This document shows positions 17,671-26,762 of a stretch of DNA of 64,000 nt, in pieces. The notes beneath the pieces are model-generated. The model did no database searches. It saw only the letters and a list, made by a program, of their open reading frames with translations, and was not told the DNA's origin. A program made the translations under genes and the position numbers. The DNA is from Fulvitalea axinellae (GTDB lineage: Bacteria; Bacteroidota; Bacteroidia; Cytophagales; Cyclobacteriaceae). The stretch's first letter is position 1, and every line of letters starts with the position of its first letter. The DNA lies in the NCBI RefSeq assembly GCF_036492835.1, contig NZ_AP025314.1:2584010-2648009 (forward strand). The letters run 5' to 3'.

Positions 17671-19704
17671 CTATTCCTGAGATGCCGAAGAGTCCGAATC
17701 AACGCAATCGCCTAGGCGTGCTTTGGGAACGTAATCTCCTCCATGGTCCTTCTTGGCAGGAAGGTGTTCTTCCTTAAGAAAATCATCCGGATCCGCTATC
17801 TTTCGTTCCAATTCGGGATGGAGAACGGAAGTGTTCTTTGCCGATGCCGTTCTTACATTTACGGTAGTGGCTTCCGCTCCAGCCTCCACAAATGACGGAC
17901 ACGGTCCGAGTTCCTCATATTTCCCTTTCATAACTTGATCCATCATTCGGCCAATGCCTGTTGTGGCCTTAAAAAGCGAGGTTTCCGCTTTAGGTCGAGT
18001 CTGTTGCTGATTATAGAGTCCCATAAAGTCTTGGTCGGCCTCAGGAATATCCTCAAGGGTAGAAGTCTTTTGCCCAAGATCCACTACAACCATATCCTCA
18101 TCCTCAAATGGCTTGATAGGAAGGTTTAGATGAGGACGATAAAAATCCACATTTCGTTCCTCAAACTTGAGCATCATCGACCTTAGGAAATCGTGGAACG
18201 TAATTGGATATTCGTCCAGACTATCCTCCACAGCTTGAAGTCTATGTAATAGGAATACTCTTGGGTTTCCGATTTTGGTCTTTACTTTCTGAAAGTGCTC
18301 AAGCCATTTTAGTGGCAACTCTGAAAGTCCGACACCTCCTAGCTGTAGCATCAGCGCATTCATTTCCAACAGATTTTTTCTGTCCATTCCAAACGTGGAG
18401 GCATCCGGCGTTCCCACTTCTTTCAAGGCCTGTCGATATTGGGTTTCGAGTTTTGCCAATGCTCTTTTCTCCGCGTCCCCCTTAAACCAACGTTTCCTTC
18501 GGTCTTCCAACATATTGCCGACCCTAACGATAAACCGACGGAGTCCCTCCATCAAGTCCGGACTCATTTCCCATACATTTTCGAAGCCCGTATCCTCACA
18601 CCAACCGCATCCTTTTCCCAAGCCCTCTACAAATGGGATTGTCCCTTCCGAAAAATACTCCGGATGTTGCTCAGTCATCTTTCGGATTATCTCTTTCGTT
18701 ATCTCAAGACTCTTATAAGAGCCTACCGTGATAATAATCGTATCGAGGCGCCTGTCCCAAAAATCCATAGTGTTTAGCCTAACCATTCGGGTGCGTGGAC
18801 GGGGTTCGGTAGCCGGAACGTCTATCATATCAATGAACTTTTTCGCCACTATATCCACATAGCCAGGAAGTACATTCAGATAAAACTTAAATTCAAAAGG
18901 GTGCTCGCTGGTTTCAACTCTCCCTATATTGTCCTTTCCCGGACCTTTCTTTTTACAGGCTTTCATCTCTCCTTCTTTTGGCATCGCTTCCAGTCCTTTA
19001 GGTTTTGCCTTTAAGGATGGGTGGGGCGAGAGGTTCCCGTAAAAATCCCAAAACCGGGATTTCAAAGCGTCCTGAATTTCGCCTCTGTGCAACTTGTTAA
19101 TTGGACAGGAGAGATGGCCTTCCCGCCTGCTACTGGCTTCCAGCCTTGCGCCTGCAGGCCTGGACTTGGCGACTTCCAACATTTTGCCAAACGCTTCACG
19201 CCTTTTGGCCATCGACCATGACTCTTTAGATTTACAGTTCGTGTATTCGTAATACAGGTTATCAAATAGCTCATCGCCTTTCCATCTTTTCTTTAAGTTC
19301 CGGGCATATCTTTCCGTATCAGTGGAGTCATCAAAGACTTCCTGCAAAAAACCGATCATCGACCTGAAAGACGAAGACTCTTCCGTAGCCTGAAGGGCTT
19401 CCGAATGGATATAGAATTTAAACCTATAGCGCGGGCTAACGCAAGCTCTCCACCAATCGGCTTCCGGCGAGATTTCCGAGTCGGTTACAACCGTGTCCTC
19501 ATCATCGAAAAGGAGTGTTTCTCCTGTTTTAAAAAATAGTTCGGGCAATTTGTCAAAAACGTCATATTGCCTTGCGTGAGCGTAAGCTCCATGTTTTAGC
19601 TTGCCCGGTCTTAGCATAGCCTGACAGACCGTTCCACCGCTATTGTTCCCCGTTTTTTTCCGCTGTTCGGATAGGGATTTTTTCGGTGTGGCTTGTTTGA
19701 ACAT
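17671..19704 (-). CDS. HopA1-family-like orphan protein (candidate effector)
   Basis: This 677-aa protein has no signal peptide or membrane helix. Residues 265-400 fit the pattern I know from the HopA1 family of type III effectors and its homologues in cyanobacteria: a strand FEFKFYLNVLPGYVD, a helix, then TIPFVEGLGKGCGWCEDTG followed by a helix with LMEGLRRFI, equivalent to the usual P-L-F-x-K-x-L-A-x-G-x-G-x-A-E-x-P segment. A related strand (RYRFKFYIH, about 92-100) suggests a partial duplication. The leader MFKQATPKKSLSEQRKK is basic and disordered, and the C-terminus is acidic and Ser-rich. The biochemical role of HopA1 proteins is not settled. It lies 131 bases upstream of the 721-aa orphan gene, in the same direction. 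Confidence 0.6.
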   Translation of the reverse strand: MFKQATPKKSLSEQRKKTGNNSGGTVCQAMLRPGKLKHGAYAHARQYDVFDKLPELFFKTGETLLFDDEDTVVTDSEISPEADWWRACVSPRYRFKFYIHSEALQATEESSSFRSMIGFLQEVFDDSTDTERYARNLKKRWKGDELFDNLYYEYTNCKSKESWSMAKRREAFGKMLEVAKSRPAGARLEASSRREGHLSCPINKLHRGEIQDALKSRFWDFYGNLSPHPSLKAKPKGLEAMPKEGEMKACKKKGPGKDNIGRVETSEHPFEFKFYLNVLPGYVDIVAKKFIDMIDVPATEPRPRTRMVRLNTMDFWDRRLDTIIITVGSYKSLEITKEIIRKMTEQHPEYFSEGTIPFVEGLGKGCGWCEDTGFENVWEMSPDLMEGLRRFIVRVGNMLEDRRKRWFKGDAEKRALAKLETQYRQALKEVGTPDASTFGMDRKNLLEMNALMLQLGGVGLSELPLKWLEHFQKVKTKIGNPRVFLLHRLQAVEDSLDEYPITFHDFLRSMMLKFEERNVDFYRPHLNLPIKPFEDEDMVVVDLGQKTSTLEDIPEADQDFMGLYNQQQTRPKAETSLFKATTGIGRMMDQVMKGKYEELGPCPSFVEAGAEATTVNVRTASAKNTSVLHPELERKIADPDDFLKEEHLPAKKDHGGDYVPKARLGDCVDSDSSASQE

Positions 19705-19713
19705 CGGAGGAAA

Positions 19714-19733
19714 CTAAAAAAGCCTTTGGCTTT
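19714..19733 (-). other. Small hairpin with T run just before the HopA1-like gene
   Basis: On the minus strand AAAGCC-AAA-GGCTTT is followed at once by T residues and then, about 15 bases later, the ATG at 19704. It could be a second terminator after tolC or an attenuator in the leader of the HopA1-like gene. The stem is only six base pairs, so its strength is doubtful. Confidence 0.3.
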
Positions 19734-19809
19734 CGGTAAATTTATTCAGGAGGCGGTTTGTTGATTAACTTCTTCCGTGCCTTTTAAGTTCGGCAACGAA
19801 AGTATAGAC

Positions 19810-19834
19810 AAAAAAAGACCCTCTGTCGCCAGAG
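19810..19834 (-). terminator. Terminator after tolC
   Basis: Reading leftward, CTCTG-GCGA-CAGAG (19834-19821) is followed by GG and then TCTTTTTTT (the A run at 19810-19816 on the plus strand). It lies 34 bases past the tolC stop and ends the efflux operon. Confidence 0.6.
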
Positions 19835-19867
19835 AGCCTTAATTGGGAAACGGAATATCTAAATGTC

Positions 19868-21163
19868 TTATTCGCTTTGCGAGATGATTCCTCCCGTCAT
19901 TCTGAGCAATTCAGAATGTATACTAATCAACTGATAGATCGCCGACAATTTACTGTTCGAGGCGTTGAGATAAGCGATTTCGATATCGCGCAGGTTGAAC
20001 GAATTGATGTTACCCGACTTGTATCTCTGCTCGGAGAGTTTCAGGTTCAGCTCCGCCGCTTTTTGGTTTTCGATAGCCAAGTGGAGGATTTCGTCCTGCA
20101 CTTTATAGCTGTCGAAGTTTTGCGCCAGCTGGTTGCTGAGGCTGTGGCCAAGCTGTTCGGTCTGGATATCGCCGATTTCGGTATTGATTTTCGCAATCTC
20201 GATCGCCCTTTTGCGGTTTCCGCCATTGAAGATATTATAGGAAAGCGTAAGGGCTACGTTAGCGCCCCAGTCGTCTTTCACCGCCGGGATTTCGCCTTGG
20301 TCCTCGGCCGTAGGGTAGTATCTTTTATTAATTCCTCCACCTACGGAAAGCCTAGGGTACAGAGCGCTTTTCGCTTGGCGAATAGAGTTGCGGTTAAGCC
20401 TTTGCTGAATATACTGGTTCTTCAAAGTGGAGTTGCTCGAAAGCATTTTCTCCTCAAGATCACCAAAAGAGTAATCGGGAGCCTGAAACTCGAATTTTTC
20501 GGTCAAAACATACTCCTTGTCCTCCTTGATTCCCATCACGAAGTTGAGACGGCGAACAGCGTTTTTATAATTTACCCTCTGTTGCAACAGGTTGCTTTTG
20601 TCTTGCAACCAAGCGTTTTGGGACTGGAGCAAATCATAAGTCACTTTGGTGCCGATTTCCCTTTGCCTTTCGGTATAGTGGTATCGGTCAGAGGAAAGTT
20701 TAGCCAGCTTTTCCGCAACCGCTGTCCTTTCCTGTTCCAATAGGGCTTGGTAGTATGTGGTGATGATATCCTTGATCGTATTCTCGATCACCACTTGGGT
20801 ATTTCCCGCCGAAAGCTCTTCAAGCTCGGCCAAACGGGCCTTGTTGATCCTGACGGAGAAACCGTTGAACACGGTCCAGTTCATCCTCAAGCCCGGATCT
20901 ATGGTCTCGTTACGCCTTTCCAGGTCCTCGCCACTCCAGTTTTCGGTAAGCGACGCCTGAAAATCAAGGGTAGGGAACATGCCGGCATTTCCCCAAGTGT
21001 TTTGCAGACCGGCCACTTCCTCCTGCTGTCCGCTGATCTTGATATCGTAGTTTTGGCCAAGGCCAATCTCGATCGCTTGGGAAAGGCTGAGGGCTTCTTG
21101 GGCCCAAGCGCCTGTCGCCGAAAAGGCGAACAGGGCCAGGGCAAATATTATTCGAGTTTTCAT
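19868..21163 (-). CDS. TolC-family outer-membrane efflux protein
   Basis: This is the outer-membrane channel of a tripartite efflux pump. A signal peptide (RIIFALALFAFSATGAWAQ) is followed by LSLSQAIEIGLGQNYDIKI, the standard OEP beginning. Two OEP repeats follow, rich in long coiled helices and Gln/Asn/Glu, with DWGANVALTLSYNIFNGG as the second beta-barrel segment. The length (431 aa) is typical of Bacteroidota members. Its start overlaps the stop of the RND gene by four bases, so it is the last gene of the adaptor-RND-TolC operon. The substrate cannot be inferred. Confidence 0.92.
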   Translation of the reverse strand: MKTRIIFALALFAFSATGAWAQEALSLSQAIEIGLGQNYDIKISGQQEEVAGLQNTWGNAGMFPTLDFQASLTENWSGEDLERRNETIDPGLRMNWTVFNGFSVRINKARLAELEELSAGNTQVVIENTIKDIITTYYQALLEQERTAVAEKLAKLSSDRYHYTERQREIGTKVTYDLLQSQNAWLQDKSNLLQQRVNYKNAVRRLNFVMGIKEDKEYVLTEKFEFQAPDYSFGDLEEKMLSSNSTLKNQYIQQRLNRNSIRQAKSALYPRLSVGGGINKRYYPTAEDQGEIPAVKDDWGANVALTLSYNIFNGGNRKRAIEIAKINTEIGDIQTEQLGHSLSNQLAQNFDSYKVQDEILHLAIENQKAAELNLKLSEQRYKSGNINSFNLRDIEIAYLNASNSKLSAIYQLISIHSELLRMTGGIISQSE

Positions 21164-24100
21164 AGCGCTTCCAATGTTTCTTTTTGAGCATCGATCACGG
21201 CCGGTTCCACTTCCTCGCGTCCCAGCTTCCGACCTTTGAACAGCGACCTCAGAGACCTATTCACGTCATTGGCAAAGGTGATAAGCACCGGAAGGACAGT
21301 CAGGATAAAGAAGGTTCCGATAAAGATTCCGTAAGCCAAGGAAATAGCCATAGGGATAAGGAACTGCGCCTGAAGGCTTGTTTCCAGAATAAGCGGATAA
21401 AGCCCGACGGTGGTGGTCACCGTAGTCAGCATAATCGGGCGGAACCTGGACTTGCCGGCGTCAAGAACCGATGCCCTGAATGCCATGCCTTCCGCTAGGT
21501 TTTGGTTGAACTTGGAGACGAATACCACGGCGTCGTTGATAATCGTACCCGAAAGCGCTACGATACCCATGATACTGAAGAGCGAAACAGGATGCCCCTC
21601 GATACCGTGACCCCAGAGGGCTCCGATAATTCCGAGCGGAATCATGGCCAGAATAAGCCCCGCCTGCACATACGACCTGAAGTAAGCGACCAAAATAACG
21701 ACGATGATCAGGAAGGCGATTCCGTAGAACTTCGTAAGATCGGCTATATCTTCGTTAGAGCTTTTCTGCTGGCCTTGGTACATGCATTTAATGTCCGGGA
21801 ATTTCTCGGCCATCTTCGGCAACACGTTGGCGTTGATCTGGTCGATGATCGGCAGTACGGCCTCTTCTGCATTCACCAAGTAAGCGTCGACCCTGATTTC
21901 GGTTTTGCCGTTGAAGCGGTTGATCGCCACAGGTCCGCGGTCAAAATGGTAATCGGCAAGCTCTGTCAGCGGGAATGTCCCTTGGGCCGTCCGTATCCTC
22001 ATTTTGTCGAGTTGGCCCATATATTGGCGCCCGTCGTGCGGATAGCGGGCGAAGATCCTGATTTCGTCTTTGCCATGCTGTAAACGTTGTGCTTCCGCAC
22101 CGAAGAAACCGGCCCGGACTTGGGTCATCAAGCTGACTTGATTGAATCCCAGTGCGTAAGCTTTCGGCTTCAGACTAAGACGGATCTCACGGCTTCCGAG
22201 CTGGTTGTTATCGATGATGTTATACAGAGAGGCTATCTTTCCCAGTTCCTTTTTCAAATAGTCACTGGCTTGCTCAATCTCTTTGAAGTTATCTCCCAAT
22301 AGACTGATCGATACCGGAGCTCCCCAGTTATCGCTGGCGCCTACCGCAAATTTGTAAGCGGCCGGCACATCCCCGACTTTCTCATGGATCTTTTTCTTGA
22401 TCTCGTGACTGGAAACCGGCGAGTCATCGCCTCCTGTTAGGATTATGAAGATAGAGCCGGCGTTTGTTCCGGTCTCGTTGCCGTTAAACGCACTTCCCAA
22501 CCCTACGTAAGTGTACTTCACATAGCTGGCAGTATCGTTATTGGCTTCCATCATCTCATTGTTCACTTCCCAGATAGCCTTCTCGATCTTCACCAATTCA
22601 TCCTTTACGAATTTCTCGTTCGTTCCCGGTTTCAGAACCAAGTCCACGCTAAAGAAATCCTGCTCGACGCTAGGGAAGAAGGTTGCCTCAATCTTACGGC
22701 CACCCACAAGGCCAATAGTGAAGATTACTACGGCAGGGTAGATGAACAGCGAAAACCACTTATGCCCAAGTAGCCACGAGAGCATAGGCAAATAAACCTT
22801 GTCACGGACATAGAAAATGCCTTTGTCAAGTTTCGCTCTAGTACGGTTAAAGATGTTGTCCTTCTTTTTTCTGTTCAATACCGCCGGTGTCGCCAAATGG
22901 CTAGGCAGGATAAACATACCTTCGAGCAATGAGAACGAAAGACAAAGAATAACGACAATCGCCATGTCCTTAATCATCTCCAACTTGGTGGTCATGAAAA
23001 GGAGAGGCAAAAACGCCACGATAGTAGTAGTTACCGAGGTAAATACGGCCGGAATCACTTCCATAGTACCGTCAATAGCGGCCTGGCGCGGCGACTTGCC
23101 CGCTTCGAAGTGACTATAAATGTTTTCACCGATTACGATGCCGTCATCGACAAGGATACCGATAATCAGGATCATGCCGAAGAGCGAGATCATATTGATG
23201 GTAATGCCCACCAGGCCGGCCAAGACAAACATCCCCAAAAAGGACGCTGGAATACCCCAAGCAACCCAAAGCGACAACCTGAAACTAAGGAAGAGCGAAA
23301 GCGAAATCACTACGAGGAAAATCCCCATAAGGCCATTTTCGTAAAGGGTATCGAGACGATCCTGCAAAAGATCAGCAAAGTCAAACGCAACGATGATTTC
23401 GGCATCGGTGTGTTTTTCGTTAAACTTTTCCGCATAGTCTTTTACGAAAACGGAAATATCTTCCAAGTCCTCCGTATTCAGCTTTCTGATAGCCAAAGAG
23501 ATCGAACGTTCGCCGTTTACCCAACTTCCGGACGGTGTTTCTCGAAACATCAGCTTAACGTCGGCAACGTCCTTGATCTTGAGCAACTGTCCGTTCGGCA
23601 TCGCCAAGATTACGATTTCCTGAATATCATCAGGCTCTACGGAACGCTGGCGCGAAAGCACCTTGATCTCTTCCCGCTTGTTTCGGATAGTACCGCCCGT
23701 GATGTCCAAGTTATTATTGGCGATAGCCTGTCTAACTTGGTCCAGGGACAATCCGTAACGTTGCAGATCGTCTTCCCTTACCTCCACAGAAATTTCCAAA
23801 GAAGGGTATCCCGAAATGGTCATTTGGGAAACAATGCCCGAAGCCAAGAAATCGTCCTCCACTTTTTGGGCGTATTTCTTCAGTGTCATCAAGTCGGCGG
23901 AACCTTTTAAGTCCACGTACATCGCCGTGGAGGTAGCCCTTACCTTCGATACGCGAGGCTTTTCGGCATTCACCGGGAAGTTTGAAATCCCGTCCACCGC
24001 ATTCTTAATGTCGTAGAGGACCTTGTCAGTATCGTAGTCGGGTAGGGTGGTGACACTGATACTGGCGATGTTTTCGGCGGAGACGGAGGTCATCTCCTTG

Positions 24101-24333
24101 ATTCCGGGCGTTCCCCTCAGGGCGTTTTCCACCAGCGAGGTGACGCCTTCTTCCATCTCCTTCGGAGAGGCTCCTTGGTAGGCTACCTGAATGCTGATAT
24201 TCCGCGAAGGGACCAACGGAAAAGAGGACTTCTTCATCCCGCTGATCGTGACTCCTCCCAGCAGGATCAGTAAAAGCATCACTACTTTCCCGTAGAACGG
24301 ATATTTGACAAAAAGCTCTGTTAATTTTCTCAT
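21160..24333 (-). CDS. RND-family efflux transporter (AcrB/CzcA-like inner-membrane pump)
   Basis: At 1057 aa this is a full RND pump with 12 helices and two large periplasmic loops. The first helix and start of loop 1 read VTISGMKKSSFPLVPSRNISI. TM4 contains GILVDDGIVIGENIY, where the paired Asp residues of the proton relay (D407/D408 in AcrB) are kept, so it should be driven by protons. The second half repeats the fold with SLFSIMGIVALSGTIINDAVVFVSKFN. It is a HAE-type sequence more like lipophilic-compound pumps than the metal-type CzcA. The ATG is five bases after the adaptor gene. The divergent LytS/LytTR pair is a plausible regulator. Confidence 0.93.
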   Translation of the reverse strand: MRKLTELFVKYPFYGKVVMLLLILLGGVTISGMKKSSFPLVPSRNISIQVAYQGASPKEMEEGVTSLVENALRGTPGIKEMTSVSAENIASISVTTLPDYDTDKVLYDIKNAVDGISNFPVNAEKPRVSKVRATSTAMYVDLKGSADLMTLKKYAQKVEDDFLASGIVSQMTISGYPSLEISVEVREDDLQRYGLSLDQVRQAIANNNLDITGGTIRNKREEIKVLSRQRSVEPDDIQEIVILAMPNGQLLKIKDVADVKLMFRETPSGSWVNGERSISLAIRKLNTEDLEDISVFVKDYAEKFNEKHTDAEIIVAFDFADLLQDRLDTLYENGLMGIFLVVISLSLFLSFRLSLWVAWGIPASFLGMFVLAGLVGITINMISLFGMILIIGILVDDGIVIGENIYSHFEAGKSPRQAAIDGTMEVIPAVFTSVTTTIVAFLPLLFMTTKLEMIKDMAIVVILCLSFSLLEGMFILPSHLATPAVLNRKKKDNIFNRTRAKLDKGIFYVRDKVYLPMLSWLLGHKWFSLFIYPAVVIFTIGLVGGRKIEATFFPSVEQDFFSVDLVLKPGTNEKFVKDELVKIEKAIWEVNNEMMEANNDTASYVKYTYVGLGSAFNGNETGTNAGSIFIILTGGDDSPVSSHEIKKKIHEKVGDVPAAYKFAVGASDNWGAPVSISLLGDNFKEIEQASDYLKKELGKIASLYNIIDNNQLGSREIRLSLKPKAYALGFNQVSLMTQVRAGFFGAEAQRLQHGKDEIRIFARYPHDGRQYMGQLDKMRIRTAQGTFPLTELADYHFDRGPVAINRFNGKTEIRVDAYLVNAEEAVLPIIDQINANVLPKMAEKFPDIKCMYQGQQKSSNEDIADLTKFYGIAFLIIVVILVAYFRSYVQAGLILAMIPLGIIGALWGHGIEGHPVSLFSIMGIVALSGTIINDAVVFVSKFNQNLAEGMAFRASVLDAGKSRFRPIMLTTVTTTVGLYPLILETSLQAQFLIPMAISLAYGIFIGTFFILTVLPVLITFANDVNRSLRSLFKGRKLGREEVEPAVIDAQKETLEAL

Positions 24334-24338
24334 CCCGT

Positions 24339-25445
24339 TTACTTCAGCGTTCTCACTTCCATGCCTTCCTCAGCCTTTACGAGCGCTTCCTGAACCACCC
24401 AAAGACCTTCTTTCAACCCACGAACTAAACGGGTGTCGTCTGTAGTTTTCACAACCTCCACGTGGTACTGCTTAAGCTTTCCGTTTTCGACGGTAAACAC
24501 TTTGTCCGTCTCGAAAACAGCCTCACGAGGCAGGTTCATCACAGACTTATACGGTTTTTCGTTAAACACGAGCTCGATAAACTGACCTTCCAAAACCGGC
24601 GCTTCCGTACGGATATAAATCTTGACCGTTTGCGTGGCAGGGTCCACAAATGCCGCTTTACGGATTACGGTTCCCTTATGGTTCTTCCCGTCAGCATGGA
24701 TTTCCACCTTGTTGCCTTCGGCGATCCAAGAAGCGTCTTCCGGCATCACTTCCGCTACCGCTTCCAGCCTGTCTGTTCTGATAATCCGGCCCAACGGCTG
24801 GCCCGGGCTGGCGATAGCGCCCACTTCCAAGTTCACGGTTGAGAAAACGCCATGAAACGGCGCGCGGATTTTATAGCGGGTCAACGTAATCTCCCTTTGG
24901 CGAATGTTATAATAGGCCGAAAGGATATTACGGCTGGCCATAAAGACCTTTTCTTTGTCGCTTTTGATGGCCGGAAGGGGAGGCAACGGTTTTTCCAGCT
25001 GGATATCGCTGAAGTATTTTTTCCATTTCCCCAATTCCGTAGGGTAATCCACCTCTATATCCGGAAGCGTTCCGGCTAGGCTGGTCAAAAAGTTACTCTT
25101 GTCAGCCATAAGCGAAGCCCTGAAGTCGTCGGAATAGATATTCACCAACACTTGTCCCTTGCGGAATGTCTGGCCTTCTTTCAAAGGCACGTCTCCGTTC
25201 AGGATCCGGCCCGACACCTCCGATGATAGGCTTACGATCTCAGTAGAGCGGATACGTCCGTGATAAACGATCGGCTCGTACAAATCCGAATAGGTTACTT
25301 TTTTCACCTTAACGGCAATTGTCTTCTCCTCTTTTTTCGATTTTTCCGGTTTTGGCTTGTTCGCAATCATGGTGTAAGCGAGACCGCAAAGGATTCCGAC
25401 CATGGCAAGGCCACCGAGTGCGCTAAAAACTGTTTTTCGTCTCAT
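24339..25445 (-). CDS. RND efflux periplasmic adaptor (membrane fusion protein)
   Basis: The N-terminus has an uncleaved-looking anchor (LGGLAMVGILCGLAYTMIA), then a Lys/Glu linker. The lipoyl half-motifs are separated by a short helical hairpin: VSLSSEVSGRI and LKEGQTFRKGQVLVNIYSDDF on one side, YKIRAPFHGVFSTVNLEVG on the other. The beta-barrel follows (VIRKAAFVDPATQTVKIYIR), then the membrane-proximal part (PREAVFETDKVFTVENGKL). This is the adaptor linking the RND pump to TolC. It is the first gene of the operon, with a 223-base spacer to the divergent kinase gene. Confidence 0.92.
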   Translation of the reverse strand: MRRKTVFSALGGLAMVGILCGLAYTMIANKPKPEKSKKEEKTIAVKVKKVTYSDLYEPIVYHGRIRSTEIVSLSSEVSGRILNGDVPLKEGQTFRKGQVLVNIYSDDFRASLMADKSNFLTSLAGTLPDIEVDYPTELGKWKKYFSDIQLEKPLPPLPAIKSDKEKVFMASRNILSAYYNIRQREITLTRYKIRAPFHGVFSTVNLEVGAIASPGQPLGRIIRTDRLEAVAEVMPEDASWIAEGNKVEIHADGKNHKGTVIRKAAFVDPATQTVKIYIRTEAPVLEGQFIELVFNEKPYKSVMNLPREAVFETDKVFTVENGKLKQYHVEVVKTTDDTRLVRGLKEGLWVVQEALVKAEEGMEVRTLK

Positions 25446-25614
25446 CAGTCGTCGTTAAGTCGATAGTTCCAGCAAATAAGCACCTTCCGGTTCCTTATAA
25501 TAAAAGAATCAATCAATCACCGAATAACATCAACAAACCCTCATATTAAATCCGCAAGGCATTTTGTTGATGTAAACAGGCAGTATGTAGAGGGCGAGCC
25601 CCTTTTCATAGAGT

Positions 25615-25648
25615 TTTGTTTTACGAAGATTAAATGATCGGTAATTTG
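25615..25648 (+). promoter_or_regulatory. Candidate promoter for the LytS/LytTR two-component genes
   Basis: TTTG (25615-25618) is separated by 22 bases from GTAATTTG (25641-25648), similar to the Bacteroidota -33/-7 pattern though the -7 box is imperfect. The kinase ATG is at 25669. Confidence 0.3.
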
Positions 25649-25668
25649 GGGGTATCAATGGCAATTCA

Positions 25669-26760
25669 ATGAACGAGAAGATAAAAGATATCCTTCTGAA
25701 CAAGGTTTTGAAGTACCTGGTGTGGATAGGAGGGGTGGTTTTCATTTATTCAGGCGTATATTGGCTAGGCTGGCGCTATGCTCTTGCCCGGACGATTACC
25801 TTGGTGGTGGCCCTCCTCCTTGTTTATTATATAAATAAAAAATGGCTGATCCCCCGTTTCTTTCTGCCTAAGAAAAACGCTTGGTATATTTTTCTGGCGT
25901 TCGCCACATATGTCACGATGCTGTTCTGTATCATGACATTGGACGAGCAGTATTGGAGCCTGGTATCCGATTCCGCTTTGAAAGACATTATAGAATTCTA
26001 TCATTCCATGGTGGAGGAACAAGGGCAACAACCCACAAGGGAAACCCTGTACAGGCCGGAATTCGCTTTCGCTTTTTCCAGTATTTACGTATTGCTCACT
26101 TTGTTTGTAAGCACAAGCCTAGAATTGGCAAACATCGACAAAAAGAGAAAAGAGAAAGCGAAGCAACTGAATATGGAAAAAACGAAGGCCGAGCTGAAGT
26201 TCCTGAAGTCGCAGATAAACCCGCATTTCCTTTTCAATGCCCTGAACAACATTTACAGCATGAGTTATATGAAAATGGATCAGGCTCCCGAAACCGTGGC
26301 GAAGCTCTCCGACATGCTCAGGTACATGCTCTATGACTGTAGTAACGATCTGGTGGAACTGTATAAAGAAGTGGATTACATCAACAACTATATAGATTTC
26401 CAAAACCTGAAAACGGCCAACGAAAACAAAGTGGAGTTTGGTGTGGAAATGGAAAATCCGAAGGCGAAAGTGACGCCGATGCTTTTCGAACCGTTAGTGG
26501 AAAACGCGTTCAAATACAGCCGAATCGACGAATATCCGGAAGGGAATATCTGGATAAAACTGGTTCAGAAAGGCGAGTACTTGGACTTTGTGATCCAAAA
26601 CAGCGTAGCGCCCGACAGGGAACGGGAAAGCGTGGGGGGAATAGGGCTGGAAAACCTGAAACAACGGTTGGTATTGAGTTATCCCGAAGAGCATAAACTA
26701 GTGTACAAAAGGCAAGGCAACGATTTTTTCGTTAAGCTTTCGATACGAATGGAGAATTGA
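25669..26760 (+). CDS. LytS/YehU-type sensor histidine kinase
   Basis: The N-terminal ~130 residues contain about four membrane helices (VLKYLVWIGGVVFIYSGV, ARTITLVVALLLVYY, WYIFLAFATYVTMLFCIM, FAFSSIYVLLTLFVS). A coiled linker leads to the His_kinase domain (PF06580) with QINPHFLFNALNNIYSMSY, whose His is the phosphorylation site, and then the HATPase with FEPLVENAFKYSR and GIGLENLKQRL. No extracellular sensor domain is present, so it probably senses a membrane or envelope cue. The stop is two bases from the start of the LytTR regulator. The pair is divergent from the RND operon. Confidence 0.92.
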   Translation: MNEKIKDILLNKVLKYLVWIGGVVFIYSGVYWLGWRYALARTITLVVALLLVYYINKKWLIPRFFLPKKNAWYIFLAFATYVTMLFCIMTLDEQYWSLVSDSALKDIIEFYHSMVEEQGQQPTRETLYRPEFAFAFSSIYVLLTLFVSTSLELANIDKKRKEKAKQLNMEKTKAELKFLKSQINPHFLFNALNNIYSMSYMKMDQAPETVAKLSDMLRYMLYDCSNDLVELYKEVDYINNYIDFQNLKTANENKVEFGVEMENPKAKVTPMLFEPLVENAFKYSRIDEYPEGNIWIKLVQKGEYLDFVIQNSVAPDRERESVGGIGLENLKQRLVLSYPEEHKLVYKRQGNDFFVKLSIRMEN

Positions 26761-26762
26761 GT

